This document shows, one piece after another, positions 26,646 through 35,047 of a DNA stretch of 64,000 nt. Position numbers and translations under genes: made by a program. The stretch covers positions 1-64,000 of the forward strand of contig CASFNR010000011.1 of assembly GCA_949296115.1 (NCBI GenBank), in the 5' to 3' direction. Below the pieces are notes generated by a model. That model was not told the origin of the DNA. It searched no databases and worked only from the letters and a program-made list of their open reading frames with translations. This DNA comes from an uncultured Eubacteriales bacterium. GTDB lineage: Bacteria > Bacillota > Clostridia > Oscillospirales > Oscillospiraceae. Every line of letters begins with the position of its first letter. Within the stretch, counting starts at the first letter, position 1.

Positions 26646-27911
26646 CTATCCCTCCTTCTTGATGGCGTCCCAATACTGCTTGGCCGCCTGCTCCAGCTTA
26701 TTCGGGCCGTATTCATAATACCTGGTGCCCACCAGTTCGTCGGGCAGGTACTGCTGACGCACCCAGTGGTTGGGAAAATCATGGGGATACAGATACCCCT
26801 GCTCCCGCTCCATGGTGTAGGAATCGGCGTGGACATTCTGCAAATGCCGGGGGAAATCCCCGGTTTTCCCTTTGCGGATGTCCGCCAGTGCCATGTCCAG
26901 GGCAATGTGGCCGGAATTGGACTTGGGAGAGGTTGCCATCAGCACCGCCGCATCCCCCAGGGGAATCCGGGCCTCCGGCATTCCCAGCTTCAGGGCCATG
27001 TCCACACAGGCATTGACAATGGGAATAATCATGGGATAGGCCAGTCCCACGTCCTCCGCCGCAATCACCATCAGCCGGCGGCAGGCGGAGGGCATCTGCC
27101 CCGCCTCCAGCAGCCGGGCCAGGTAGTGGCAGGCGGCGTCCGGGTCGGAGCCCCGGATGGACTTTTGCAAGGCGGAGAGCAGGTCGTAATGGTTATCTCC
27201 GTCCCGGTCCGCCCGGAGGGCGCTCTTTTGGGTCACCGCCTTGGCATCGGCCAAGGTCAGGGGCAGGTTCTCCCCCTCCGGACGGCCAGCGGAGAAGAGC
27301 ACCTCCACCGCATTCATGGCCTTGCGCAAATCCCCGCCGCAGGCACCGGCAATATACTCCAGCGCCCCATCCTCCGGCTGCGCCCTCAGCCCGGTCCGCT
27401 GTTCCAGGAATGCCACCGCCCGGCGCACCGCCTGCAGCGCCGCCTCGGCAGAAATCTGCTTGAACTCAAATACCGTGGAGCGGCTGAGAATGGCGTTGAA
27501 TACATAAAAATAAGGGTTCTCCGTGGTGGAGGCAATCAGGGTGATTTTTCCGTTTTCAATGTATTCCAGCAGGGATTGCTGCTGCTTTTTGTTGAAGGAC
27601 TGAATCTCATCCAGGTACAGCAGCACCCCGTTGGGGGCCAGGAAGGTGTCCAGCTGGGACACAATTTCCTTGATGTCCGCCGTGGAAGCGGTGGTGGCGT
27701 TGAGCTTGTACAGCGTCCGGTTGGTCTGCTTGGCGATGATATTGGCTACCGTGGTCTTTCCTGTTCCGCTGGGACCATAAAACACCATGTTCGGGATATT
27801 CCCGGAGTCAATCAGCCGGCGCAGTACAGCGTCCTTTCCCAGGATGTGCTCCTGGCCGTACACTTCATCCAGCGTCTGGGGCCGGAGCAGATCGGCAAGT
27901 GGTTGGTACAT
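26646..27911 (-). CDS. rarA: Replication-associated recombination ATPase RarA/MgsA
   Basis: A 421-aa AAA+ ATPase of the clamp-loader/WHIP type acting at stalled forks. Walker A 'GPSGTGKTT' at residues 46-54; Walker B 'LYLDEIQSFNKKQQ'; sensor 'TENPYFYVFNAILSRSTVFEF'-region. The C-terminal MgsA tetramerisation domain is complete ('IRGSDPDAACHYLARLL', 'LPDELVGTRYYEYG'). GGGAGG ribosome site. Confidence 0.95.
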   Translation of the reverse strand: MYQPLADLLRPQTLDEVYGQEHILGKDAVLRRLIDSGNIPNMVFYGPSGTGKTTVANIIAKQTNRTLYKLNATTASTADIKEIVSQLDTFLAPNGVLLYLDEIQSFNKKQQQSLLEYIENGKITLIASTTENPYFYVFNAILSRSTVFEFKQISAEAALQAVRRAVAFLEQRTGLRAQPEDGALEYIAGACGGDLRKAMNAVEVLFSAGRPEGENLPLTLADAKAVTQKSALRADRDGDNHYDLLSALQKSIRGSDPDAACHYLARLLEAGQMPSACRRLMVIAAEDVGLAYPMIIPIVNACVDMALKLGMPEARIPLGDAAVLMATSPKSNSGHIALDMALADIRKGKTGDFPRHLQNVHADSYTMEREQGYLYPHDFPNHWVRQQYLPDELVGTRYYEYGPNKLEQAAKQYWDAIKKEG

Positions 27912-27937
27912 ATCCAGCCTCCCTTTTCTTTTTTCTA

Positions 27938-27966
27938 ATCATAGCATATTCCGGGAAAAATTGCAC
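27938..27966 (-). promoter_or_regulatory. Promoter of rarA
   Basis: Minus strand: GTGCAA (27961-27966), 17-bp spacer, TATGAT (27938-27943). Confidence 0.55.
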
Positions 27967-27986
27967 CTGGGTTTTTCCCGCATGTC

Positions 27987-28829
27987 TCAGCCCCGGTAAT
28001 CCCTGGGGGTAACGCCTGTGAAGGCCTTGAATCGCTTGTTGAAATAGCTGCTGCTGGAAAAACCGCACCGCAGGGCAATTTCCGTCACCGGCAGGCTGCT
28101 GTTGGTGAGCAGGTCCTCGGCTTTCTCAATCCGCAGCTGGTTCACATACTCCACAAAGGTGAGGGAAAAATTCTTTTTGAAAAATCGGGAAAAATACTTT
28201 TCCGACATGTGAAACCGGGCAGCGGTCTCAGTCAGATTGACCTCCCCAGCAAAATTCTCCCGCAGATAGCGGAGAATCTCCCGGCACATGGCATCCTCCG
28301 GCTTTTTGTCCGTGGTGATGGTGAGCTTCGCCGCAAACAGCTGGTACACAATGTCCAGCAGGCATACCTTCGTCCCCAGCTGATAGGCATAGGGCCGCTC
28401 CCCGTTGAGCAGCAGGAGCTTTTGGATGTTTTCCCGGATGGAATCATACACCGGCGTTCCGGTGAGGACATGGACAAAACCGGTCTTTTGCTCATTCAGC
28501 GAGGTGAGAAAGGCCCGGCTGTCATCCATGGTGAGGAAGGTCAGCGAGGACAGAGGAAACAGCATGGTCAGATACCGGGTATCCAGATTGTCAAAAAACA
28601 TGCTGTGGATGTCCCCGGTGTTGATCATGAACAAATCCCCCGCTGTCCCGGTATGGGTTTCCTCGCCGATGGTCAGATGAAGAATTCCCGCCTCCACATA
28701 GACAATCTCCATTTCCTCATGCCAGTGGGGGGGCGTATTCATTCCATGCTTTGGGTACCGCACCCGGTAAAGGGCAAACGGATATTCCTTGGTACCGTGG
28801 TGGACGGCCTCTCTCAGATCTTCTTTCAT
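27987..28829 (-). CDS. AraC family transcriptional regulator
   Basis: A 280-aa regulator. The N-terminal cupin sensor domain has 'PPHWHEEMEIVYVEAGILHLTIG' (split here for its His and Glu residues) and 'GDLFMINTGDIHSM'. The C-terminal pair of HTH motifs has 'EVNLTETAARFHMSEKYFSRFFK' and 'VTEIALRCGFSSSSYFNKRFKA'. I use the ATG at 28829 (GGAGG, 6-base spacing). It is divergent from a GH13 glucanase, so the ligand is probably a sugar or maltodextrin and the target that gene. Confidence 0.92.
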   Translation of the reverse strand: MKEDLREAVHHGTKEYPFALYRVRYPKHGMNTPPHWHEEMEIVYVEAGILHLTIGEETHTGTAGDLFMINTGDIHSMFFDNLDTRYLTMLFPLSSLTFLTMDDSRAFLTSLNEQKTGFVHVLTGTPVYDSIRENIQKLLLLNGERPYAYQLGTKVCLLDIVYQLFAAKLTITTDKKPEDAMCREILRYLRENFAGEVNLTETAARFHMSEKYFSRFFKKNFSLTFVEYVNQLRIEKAEDLLTNSSLPVTEIALRCGFSSSSYFNKRFKAFTGVTPRDYRG

Positions 28830-28853
28830 GGGACTCCTCCGACTTTTTTCTTT

Positions 28854-28882
28854 ATCATACCACACAGGTAGAAAAAATACAA
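28854..28882 (-). promoter_or_regulatory. Promoter of the araC-type gene
   Basis: Minus strand: TTGTAT (28877-28882), 17-bp spacer, TATGAT (28854-28859). Its -35 box falls inside the first copy of the 20-bp repeat. Confidence 0.65.
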
Positions 28883-28890
28883 TTACCGAT
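28871..28890 (+). repeat. 20-bp operator-like direct repeat, copy 1
   Basis: Matches the second copy (28923-28942) at 18 of 20 positions, with a perfect core AAAATACAATTACC (28874-28887). It overlaps the -35 region of the araC promoter. Confidence 0.7.
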
Positions 28891-28922
28891 AGATATTCTG
28901 CTATTCATTCTGTCATCCGTGA

Positions 28923-28942
28923 GATAAAATACAATTACCTAT
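28923..28942 (+). repeat. 20-bp operator-like direct repeat, copy 2
   Basis: Second copy, same orientation, 52 bp (about five helical turns) from the first. It lies 20 bp before the glucanase start and includes a TACAAT that could serve as its -10 box with a poor -35 (TTCTGT, 16-bp spacer), as for an activator-dependent promoter. Confidence 0.7.
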
Positions 28943-28961
28943 TTTACCACGGAGGCATCCT

Positions 28962-30671
28962 ATGGAACTGTCAGCTGTTTACCACTGTCCCGACAAGCGA
29001 TTCTGCTATGCGCTGAATCCGGGACAATTTCTGATTCGAATCCAGGCGAAGTCCAACGACCTGCGGCGGGTAACCCTGCACATAGTGGACAAATATATTC
29101 CCGTGTCCCGGGTGGACACCCGAACCAGCCAGGTGATGGAGAAGGTAACCACTGACGGCATCCATGACTATTTCGAAGCGGTGATCTCCATCGACATGGT
29201 TTGCCTGCGTTACTTTTTCGAGTTGACTGACCGCCACGGGAAAGTGTGCTATTACGGGAACTATCAGTTCCGCGACTACAAGATTTCCCACATTGACGAT
29301 ATGTTTGACTGCCCCCAGAATCTGCGGGAGGAGGAGCGGTTCCGCATCCCCCAGTGGGCCGCCAACCAGGTGGTGTATCAGATTTTCCCCACCCGGTTCG
29401 CCGCTTCTCAGCCGGTTCCGGATCGGGTCTGGTATCAGTATCCCGTCAGTCCCAACACGAACCTGAGGGGAGATCTGCGGGGTATTCTCTCCCGCCTGCC
29501 TCACCTGCGGGAACTGGGGGTGGACGTGCTTTACATGACCCCCATCTTCCAGGCCAATTCCAGCCACAAGTATGATACCGTGGATTATTTCAAGGTGGAC
29601 CCGTCCCTTGGGACAGAGGAGGACCTGCGCCAGCTGGTGGATCAGGCCCACGCCATGGGGATGCGGGTGATTCTGGATGCGGTATTCAACCATACCTCCC
29701 GGGATTTCTTCGCCTTCCGGGACATTCTGGAGAAGGGGGAGCAGTCCCGGTATCTGAACTGGTATTACATCAAAAGCTTCCCTCTCCACGCCCGGTGGGG
29801 AGAAAAGCCCTCCTACAAGACCTTCAGCTATTACGGCGGGATGCCCAAACTGAACGTAGGCAATCCGGAGGTGCAGGAATACCTTCTGGGGGTGATTCTC
29901 TACTGGATGCGGGCCTGCCGGATTGACGGCTGGCGGCTGGATGTGGGCGACGAGGTGGTTCACAGCTTCTGGAAAGCCTTCCGGCGTGTTGTCCGGGAAG
30001 AAAATCCCGACGCACTGATTGTGGGCGAGGTATGGCATTATGCCGGGGACTTCCTGGAAGGCGATGAGTGGGACACCATCATGAACTACGATTTCCGCGC
30101 CGCCGTGCTGGGTTTCGTCAACGGGGGAATTCCCGCCTCCCAGTTTGTCCACCGGCTGAGCTTCCTGCGGGGAACCGTACACACCTATGTACACCCGGTG
30201 CTGTGGAACTTGATCGACAGCCACGACACCGCCCGTGCACTCCACGACTGTGGAGAAAACAAGGCCCGGTTCCGGCTGGCCGCCGCCATTCAGCTGCTGA
30301 CCACCGGAATGCCCATGATCTACTATGGAGATGAATACGGGCTCTCCGGCGCCATGGACCCGGATTGCCGCCGGGGCATGGTATGGAAGGAAAGCCTCCA
30401 GGATCAGGAGATTTTCCACTGGTACCGAGCCCTGATCCGGCTGCGGAAGTCCAATCCTGTGATTACCCAGGGAAAAATCACCGCCCTGTACACCGACGAT
30501 CAAAAAGGCGTTGTGGCCATTACCAAGGAACTGGATGGCAAGAAGGTGACCTGTGTCTTTTACAATGGGGATGTCCCCACGGACTGCGGCATCCCGGGGG
30601 GAACGGACCTGCTCACCGACCAGCAGTTCCGGGGAACCCTTCAGCCTTTCCAGGCGCTGGTTCTGGAGTAG
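28962..30671 (+). CDS. GH13 alpha-glucanase (neopullulanase/cyclomaltodextrinase type)
   Basis: A 569-aa cytosolic enzyme (no signal peptide) cleaving alpha-glucans. An N-terminal CBM34-like domain covers about residues 1-125. The (beta/alpha)8 barrel holds all four GH13 regions: 'DAVFNHT' (~238), 'GWRLDVGDE' (~322, nucleophile Asp), 'IVGEVWHYA' (~354, acid Glu) and 'LIDSHDTARAL' (~420, Asp). Layout and length fit subfamily GH13_20. A strong ribosome site (CGGAGG) precedes the start. Probably degrades imported maltodextrins under the divergent AraC-type regulator. Confidence 0.93.
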   Translation: MELSAVYHCPDKRFCYALNPGQFLIRIQAKSNDLRRVTLHIVDKYIPVSRVDTRTSQVMEKVTTDGIHDYFEAVISIDMVCLRYFFELTDRHGKVCYYGNYQFRDYKISHIDDMFDCPQNLREEERFRIPQWAANQVVYQIFPTRFAASQPVPDRVWYQYPVSPNTNLRGDLRGILSRLPHLRELGVDVLYMTPIFQANSSHKYDTVDYFKVDPSLGTEEDLRQLVDQAHAMGMRVILDAVFNHTSRDFFAFRDILEKGEQSRYLNWYYIKSFPLHARWGEKPSYKTFSYYGGMPKLNVGNPEVQEYLLGVILYWMRACRIDGWRLDVGDEVVHSFWKAFRRVVREENPDALIVGEVWHYAGDFLEGDEWDTIMNYDFRAAVLGFVNGGIPASQFVHRLSFLRGTVHTYVHPVLWNLIDSHDTARALHDCGENKARFRLAAAIQLLTTGMPMIYYGDEYGLSGAMDPDCRRGMVWKESLQDQEIFHWYRALIRLRKSNPVITQGKITALYTDDQKGVVAITKELDGKKVTCVFYNGDVPTDCGIPGGTDLLTDQQFRGTLQPFQALVLE

Positions 30672-30718
30672 GCTTTTCCCCACCAACATTTCAGCATCGC
30701 CTGAAAGGAGACGCCGCT

Positions 30719-30910
30719 ATGGCAAAGAATCTTGCGCTGAAAACCGCACGGACGGAGAAAAATCTTACACAGAAAGACTTGGCGGAACTTGCGGGCGTCA
30801 CCCGCCAGACCATCAACGCCATCGAGAAGGGAGAGTACAATCCCACCATCAAGCTTTGCCGGAAGCTGTGCGTAATCCTGAATCGCAGTCTGGACGACCT
30901 GTTCTGGTAG
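30719..30910 (+). CDS. Small XRE-type HTH transcriptional regulator
   Basis: A 63-aa protein that is essentially one helix-turn-helix: 'LTQKDLAELAGVTRQTINAIEKGEYNPTI' region, ending 'LCVILNRSLDDLFW'. It resembles the YozG/YgzD-type stand-alone XRE regulators. AAAGGAGA ribosome site; 47 bases after the glucanase. Target unknown. A membrane protein gene often follows such regulators, but none does here. Confidence 0.88.
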   Translation: MAKNLALKTARTEKNLTQKDLAELAGVTRQTINAIEKGEYNPTIKLCRKLCVILNRSLDDLFW

Positions 30911-30938
30911 GCGTCTGTGTGCACTGGAGAAAAAGTCC

Positions 30939-30981
30939 CCGCCTCTCCGCCTGGAAGAATTCCGGCAGAGAGGCGGTTTTT
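30939..30981 (+). terminator. Terminator after the XRE gene
   Basis: A 9-bp perfect stem (30939-30947/30968-30976) with an inner partial stem, then TTTTT. Confidence 0.8.
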
Positions 30982-30989
30982 CCAACCGA

Positions 30990-31039
30990 AGAATAAATAA
31001 AAAACGCCCTTCTGGCCGGGAAATCTCGGTCAGAAGGGC
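30990..31039 (-). terminator. Terminator of the CobW-family operon
   Basis: A 15-bp stem (31006-31020/31025-31039, two mismatches) with a 4-base loop, followed on the minus strand by GTTTTTTATTTATT. It starts 11 bases past the stop codon. Confidence 0.85.
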
Positions 31040-31049
31040 AAATTTCATT

Positions 31050-31994
31050 TCAGAAGGTCGCTACGTCCGGTTCGGCAGGCTGGACATTCTTCACAACCTC
31101 AATGGCAGTGAGGATGGGTCCCACCTCTCCTTTATACAGGGGGTGCTTTTCCGCACTGATCTTGGCGGTCACCATCACCCAGCCCCGGGAGACCAGGGTG
31201 GATGCCTCGGCATACCGGCAGGGAATGCCGCAGAACTGGATATCCTCCACGCAGCAGGTCATCACGAACCGGCCGGGGGCGAACATCCCGTTCTTGTCCC
31301 GGCGGAGCATAGCCACCTGAGCCTTGAAGCAGACGGTTTTTCCGTCGTACTTCTGGGGCTCCTCGGACACATCCCGGTACCACAGGGCATAGTCCTCGTC
31401 CTTCACCTGAATCACCGGGGCGTTGATGTCGAAGGGCAGCGGGTCCTCAATTTCGTCAAAGGAGGTGGTGCCGTCGGTGTAGTCATAGAGAATGTCAATC
31501 CGGCGGCTGGCGGCCCGGGCCAGCTTGTGGAAGGGCATCACATCTTCCCCAGGAGTCAGCCGGTTGAACACCACCATCTGGGCCCCCACCAGCTTGTCCA
31601 TCACCAGGTTACGCATGTTGGCGTTGTAGGTCATGATGGTGGTGGAGTCGGCGAACATTACCTCCTGGGCCACCACCCAGTTCTCCGGAAAACGCATATA
31701 CAGGTCGCCCACCTGCTGCATTCCGTTCAGCTCCGCCACCACCCGCTGGGCCTTGTACTTCTTCTGCAGGGCCTGGAGATCCTTGGCGGTGACCGTCTGC
31801 TGGTCCAGAACCTCCATGTAGACATTCTGGCTGGGATAGGTGGAGAAGTCATACTCCTCCTCCCCTTCCTCAAATACCAGCAGCAGGGTCCGCTCCCCGG
31901 CGTTGAACCGGGGGTCTTCCAGCGTCTCCTGAATAAACTTGGTCTTCCCGGAATCCAGAAAGCCTGTAAAGGAATAAACCGGAATTTCCGTCAT
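31050..31994 (-). CDS. CobW-like GTPase fused to a TIGR03943/DUF1980-like domain
   Basis: A 314-aa protein. The N-terminal half is a G3E-type GTPase with P-loop 'GFLDSGKTK' (residues 11-19). It lacks the CxCC metal motif of true metallochaperones, and 'AELNG' replaces the usual 'EPSG'. The C-terminal ~110 residues ('KYDGKTVCFKAQV', 'APGRFVMTCCVEDIQFCGIPCRY', 'RGWVMVTAKIS') match the TIGR03943/DUF1980 domain. That domain is normally the tail of a membrane protein (YcgQ type) working with a permease. No membrane helices here. It begins 2 bases after the His-rich CobW gene, so a joint role in zinc or other metal handling is likely, but inferred. Confidence 0.82.
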   Translation of the reverse strand: MTEIPVYSFTGFLDSGKTKFIQETLEDPRFNAGERTLLLVFEEGEEEYDFSTYPSQNVYMEVLDQQTVTAKDLQALQKKYKAQRVVAELNGMQQVGDLYMRFPENWVVAQEVMFADSTTIMTYNANMRNLVMDKLVGAQMVVFNRLTPGEDVMPFHKLARAASRRIDILYDYTDGTTSFDEIEDPLPFDINAPVIQVKDEDYALWYRDVSEEPQKYDGKTVCFKAQVAMLRRDKNGMFAPGRFVMTCCVEDIQFCGIPCRYAEASTLVSRGWVMVTAKISAEKHPLYKGEVGPILTAIEVVKNVQPAEPDVATF

Positions 31995-31996
31995 GG

Positions 31997-33124
31997 TTAC
32001 ACCCCAAACAGAGCCGCCACGCCGGCCTCATCCAGCTGGGAGCCGATGACGCACAGCTTGCCGGTGACGTCGGCGCCGCCGGTACGGACATTGCACTCCT
32101 CGGGAACATAGTCGAAGTGAATCCAGCTGCCGTCCTGGGCGGGCAGAATGCCCTTGGCACGGAGAATCATGCCATACTTGCCGGAATCCAACTCGTGCAG
32201 AGCCTTCTCCACCGTCTCCTTATCGAACTTCCGGGCCGTCTCCACGCCCCAGGAGGTGAACACCTCGTCGGCATGATGGTGATGGTGTTCGTGGTCATGG
32301 CAGCCGCAGGTGCAGTGCTCATCATGGTCATGATGGTGATGATGCTCGTGCTCCTCGTGATCGTGGTCATGGTCGTGGCAGCTGCAGGTGCAGTGCTCAT
32401 CATGGTCGTGGTGATGATGGTGCTCGTGCTCCTCATCATGGTCATGGTGGTGATGGTGCTCGTGCTCCTCGTGTTCCTCCTCGGCAGCCAGACGCTCCAT
32501 CTCCAGCCGGGCCAGCTCCGCCGCCAGGCTGGCCTTGCCCTCCATGGCAGAAAGCAGCTGCTCACCGGTCAGGGAATCCCAGGGGGTGGTGACGATGGTC
32601 GCCACGCTGTTGTGCTCCCGGAGCATGGCCACAGCGGCATCCAGCTTGGCCTGGGGAATGGAATCGGTGCGGGACAGCACGATGGTGGAGGCCGTCTCCA
32701 CCTGATTGTTGTAGAACTCGCCGAAGTTCTTCATATACACCTTGACCTTGCCTGCGTCGGCCACCGCCACGGTGTAGCCCAGGGTGACCTGGTCATTGGT
32801 GACCTTGTTCACGGCGCCGATGACGTCAGACAGCTTGCCCACGCCGGAGGGCTCGATGAGAATCCGGTCAGGGTTGTATTCTGCGATCACCTTGGTCAGG
32901 GCCTTGCCGAAGTCACCCACCAGGGAGCAGCAGATGCAGCCGGAATTCATCTCGGTGATGTTGATGCCCGCATCCTGCAGGAAGCCGCCGTCAATGCCGA
33001 TTTCGCCGAACTCGTTCTCGATCAGCACCAGCTTCTGGCCCTTGTAGCCCTCGGAGATCAGCTTTTTAATCAGGGTTGTTTTGCCGGCGCCCAAAAAGCC
33101 GGAAAAAATATCAATTTTGGTCAT
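31997..33124 (-). CDS. CobW/COG0523 GTPase with long His/Cys-rich metal-binding region
   Basis: A 375-aa G3E GTPase of the zinc-metallochaperone type. P-loop 'GFLGAGKTT' (residues 9-17), 'ENEFGEIGIDGGFL', and the metal-binding 'GCICC' at residues 62-66. The C-terminal CobW_C domain resumes after a striking low-complexity region (~residues 211-288) of His, Asp and Glu runs that holds two 'HCTC-C-H' style cysteine clusters. Family knowledge: such proteins move Zn2+ to client enzymes in a GTP-dependent way. The region could buffer Zn, Ni or Co. Promoter at 33161-33189; no clear Zur box seen. Confidence 0.93.
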   Translation of the reverse strand: MTKIDIFSGFLGAGKTTLIKKLISEGYKGQKLVLIENEFGEIGIDGGFLQDAGINITEMNSGCICCSLVGDFGKALTKVIAEYNPDRILIEPSGVGKLSDVIGAVNKVTNDQVTLGYTVAVADAGKVKVYMKNFGEFYNNQVETASTIVLSRTDSIPQAKLDAAVAMLREHNSVATIVTTPWDSLTGEQLLSAMEGKASLAAELARLEMERLAAEEEHEEHEHHHHHDHDEEHEHHHHHDHDEHCTCSCHDHDHDHEEHEHHHHHDHDEHCTCGCHDHEHHHHHADEVFTSWGVETARKFDKETVEKALHELDSGKYGMILRAKGILPAQDGSWIHFDYVPEECNVRTGGADVTGKLCVIGSQLDEAGVAALFGV

Positions 33125-33160
33125 AGGAAAACACCTTCTGTAAAAATTTCTCTACCCTTT

Positions 33161-33189
33161 ATTATACCACCGGCTGTCAACCCTTACAA
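33161..33189 (-). promoter_or_regulatory. Promoter of the CobW pair
   Basis: Minus strand: TTGTAA (33184-33189), 17-bp spacer, perfect TATAAT (33161-33166). Confidence 0.65.
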
Positions 33190-33190
33190 G

Positions 33191-33222
33191 AAAAGAAAGC
33201 CGAACTTTTCGTCGGCTTTCCC
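33191..33222 (-). terminator. Terminator downstream of the SPOCS-LysM gene
   Basis: An 8-bp stem (33196-33203/33212-33219), loop ACTTTTCG, followed on the minus strand by CTTTTCTT. A second, stronger GC hairpin (33294-33305/33313-33324) lies right at the stop but lacks a T tract. Confidence 0.55.
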
Positions 33223-33328
33223 TTGTTTTTGACCCGGTGGCTGGGCTAAGCTGATTTCCGGCAGGCGTATCCCCAGACTGCGACCGCCTGCCAGGGCTCC
33301 GCCGGATCTCCCCCGGCGGGGCCCATTT

Positions 33329-34828
33329 TCAGGCAATGGGAATCAGCAGCATCTGGTTGGGCGCCGGCTCTCCCTGGAGATTGTTGGCCTGACGGATGGC
33401 CTCCAGGGTAGCATTGCTGGATTTGGCGATGTCCCAGAGTCTCAGTTCCCCCGCCCGGCACAAAATCAGGGATGGGCGGTTGGGGTCCAGCTTCCGGGGC
33501 TCTCCCAGCTCCAATCCGGTAACCACCGGAATCTGCTCCAGAGAGGAGACGCTGATTTCCAGGGGCAGCTCCCACTTCGCCTGGATGCTTCCCGGTCCCG
33601 GAACCGCCTGAGGTTCCTCCTGGGAGATGGGCTGAGCCAGCAGGACGCTGTTTTCGTCCGCCGCCAGGGTATGCTGGCTCTCCCATCGCCCGCTGGCGGA
33701 TTGCAGGGTTCCGTCCTCCCCGTAGTAGAGAACCTGGCTGGTTCCGGGCACCGTGATTTCCACCTTATCCTCCCCCCGGCGCTGACGGGGAAAATCCGGC
33801 CAGAATCGGACATCCGCCACCACATTGGCCTCTCCTGCAAAAGACTGTTCAATGGACACCGTTTCCCGGCGGGTTTCCAGCAGGGTGGGCAGCTCCAGGG
33901 CTTGGGTCTGCAGCTGGGTCTCCCGACAGGGACTATAGGCGTCCTCTGTCAGTTCCAGCAATTCCTTGTCGGAAACCAGATACTGGGCCGCAAGGGCGCA
34001 TTTCAGCCGCAGATGCCCCTCGTCATCCAGCTCCAGTTCCAGACTGGTTGGCATCAGCACCAGGTCCGCCTGGGCATCGGTGCTGTGCTCTCCGTCCAGC
34101 TGGGCGTACTGGGAAAATGGCAGGGAGAAATCCCAGCTGTGCAGCTGGCCTTCGGTGCTGCGGTAGAGCACATGCAGCCTTCCCTCCCCCCGGAATGCCG
34201 TTTTGTTGGAGAGAACCTTTTTATCCGTCAGCACCGGGTCCATGGAATAGTAAATCAGTTTCTCCGGAACAGGCGCAGAATCCGGCAGCGTCAGATCTTC
34301 GTCCAGCAGGAAACTCTTTTCCCCCATTTCCTTCGCCATCCGCACCGGGTATACCGTGCGCAGCAGCTGCACATCCTCGGGGACCTTGTCCGGCTGGCAG
34401 ATTTCCCGTTCTCCAGGGCAATAAACTTCCGCCATGGCAGCCATCCCTGCCCGCACCCCAATCTTCCGGGCTGACAGGGACCTTGCATCCACAAATCGGG
34501 TCAGGCAGCGAATCCGAATCCACCCCTCCGGGGTATCCTCCGGCAGCTGCCACTGCATCTGGAAAGGAATCCACCCCTCCAGGCATCGCTCCCCAGAGCC
34601 GTCCTCCGGCGCATAGAGCACCCAGACCATCATACCGCCGCTGAAGGACACCGATTCCGTCTGCCATTCCTTGGAGCGGAGGATGGGCTGCCCCCAGGCT
34701 GCCAGAATCCGTCCCACATCCGGCATTCCGTCGGAGAGCTTGATCTCTTGGGTCTGCTCGGCGTTCTGTATCTCGCGCACCTGGGGATACAGACAGGCGC
34801 AGCGCTGTTTTACAAAATTCAGTTCCAC
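33329..34828 (-). CDS. SPOCS (DUF3794) and LysM domain protein
   Basis: A 499-aa protein with repeated DUF3794/SPOCS regions (about residues 25-130, 160-270 and 310-400) and a C-terminal LysM-like module (~450-499: 'LWDIAKSSNATLEAIRQANNL' then 'NQMLLIPIA'). SPOCS-LysM proteins resemble spore-envelope morphogens such as SpoVID/SafA, so a coat or cortex attachment role is likely. I start at the GTG at 34828, with AAGGAG 10 bases upstream. It has no signal peptide, consistent with assembly from the mother-cell cytosol. Confidence 0.87.
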   Translation of the reverse strand: MELNFVKQRCACLYPQVREIQNAEQTQEIKLSDGMPDVGRILAAWGQPILRSKEWQTESVSFSGGMMVWVLYAPEDGSGERCLEGWIPFQMQWQLPEDTPEGWIRIRCLTRFVDARSLSARKIGVRAGMAAMAEVYCPGEREICQPDKVPEDVQLLRTVYPVRMAKEMGEKSFLLDEDLTLPDSAPVPEKLIYYSMDPVLTDKKVLSNKTAFRGEGRLHVLYRSTEGQLHSWDFSLPFSQYAQLDGEHSTDAQADLVLMPTSLELELDDEGHLRLKCALAAQYLVSDKELLELTEDAYSPCRETQLQTQALELPTLLETRRETVSIEQSFAGEANVVADVRFWPDFPRQRRGEDKVEITVPGTSQVLYYGEDGTLQSASGRWESQHTLAADENSVLLAQPISQEEPQAVPGPGSIQAKWELPLEISVSSLEQIPVVTGLELGEPRKLDPNRPSLILCRAGELRLWDIAKSSNATLEAIRQANNLQGEPAPNQMLLIPIA

Positions 34829-34886
34829 GTTGGCTTCACTCCTTGTCCCATGTTTGCTGGTACAATATATTCCCGGCAAAATGGAA

Positions 34887-35045
34887 TTATGACCAATGTC
34901 TGCTCCGCAAAATCAAAACCCCCATACAGATCAGCATCAATCCCCCAAAGCAGCAAACGAACCAGCTCTCCAGGCAGTAGCCCACAATCAAGCCCACCCC
35001 GAAGGCCATGATGCAGCAGCCGTGCAGGTGGTTTCTTCTGCACAT
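34887..35045 (-). CDS. Small Cys-rich membrane peptide
   Basis: A 52-aa protein: basic start 'MCRRNHLHGCC', then two adjoining hydrophobic stretches ('IMAFGVGLIVGYCLESWFVCC' and 'GGLMLICMGVLIL') and a short basic tail. Six cysteines, mostly in pairs near the membrane edges. I recognise the pattern as a recurring Clostridia hypothetical with no known role. Its ribosome site (GCAGGGGG) lies in the 3' arm of the liv terminator hairpin, 6 bases before the ATG, so it may be expressed only on read-through or after unfolding. Confidence 0.7.
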   Translation of the reverse strand: MCRRNHLHGCCIMAFGVGLIVGYCLESWFVCCFGGLMLICMGVLILRSRHWS

Positions 35046-35047
35046 AA

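Noticed and set aside
32240..32490. A CRISPR-like or tandem-repeat array
   Set aside because: The periodic DNA is the codons of the His-rich region in the CobW gene; units are irregular and lack spacers.
34845..34873. A SigE-type promoter (GGAATATA, 13 bp, CATGGGAC) before the SPOCS-LysM gene
   Set aside because: The -35 match is good, but the -10 is poor and the predicted transcript would start at or after the ribosome site, removing it.
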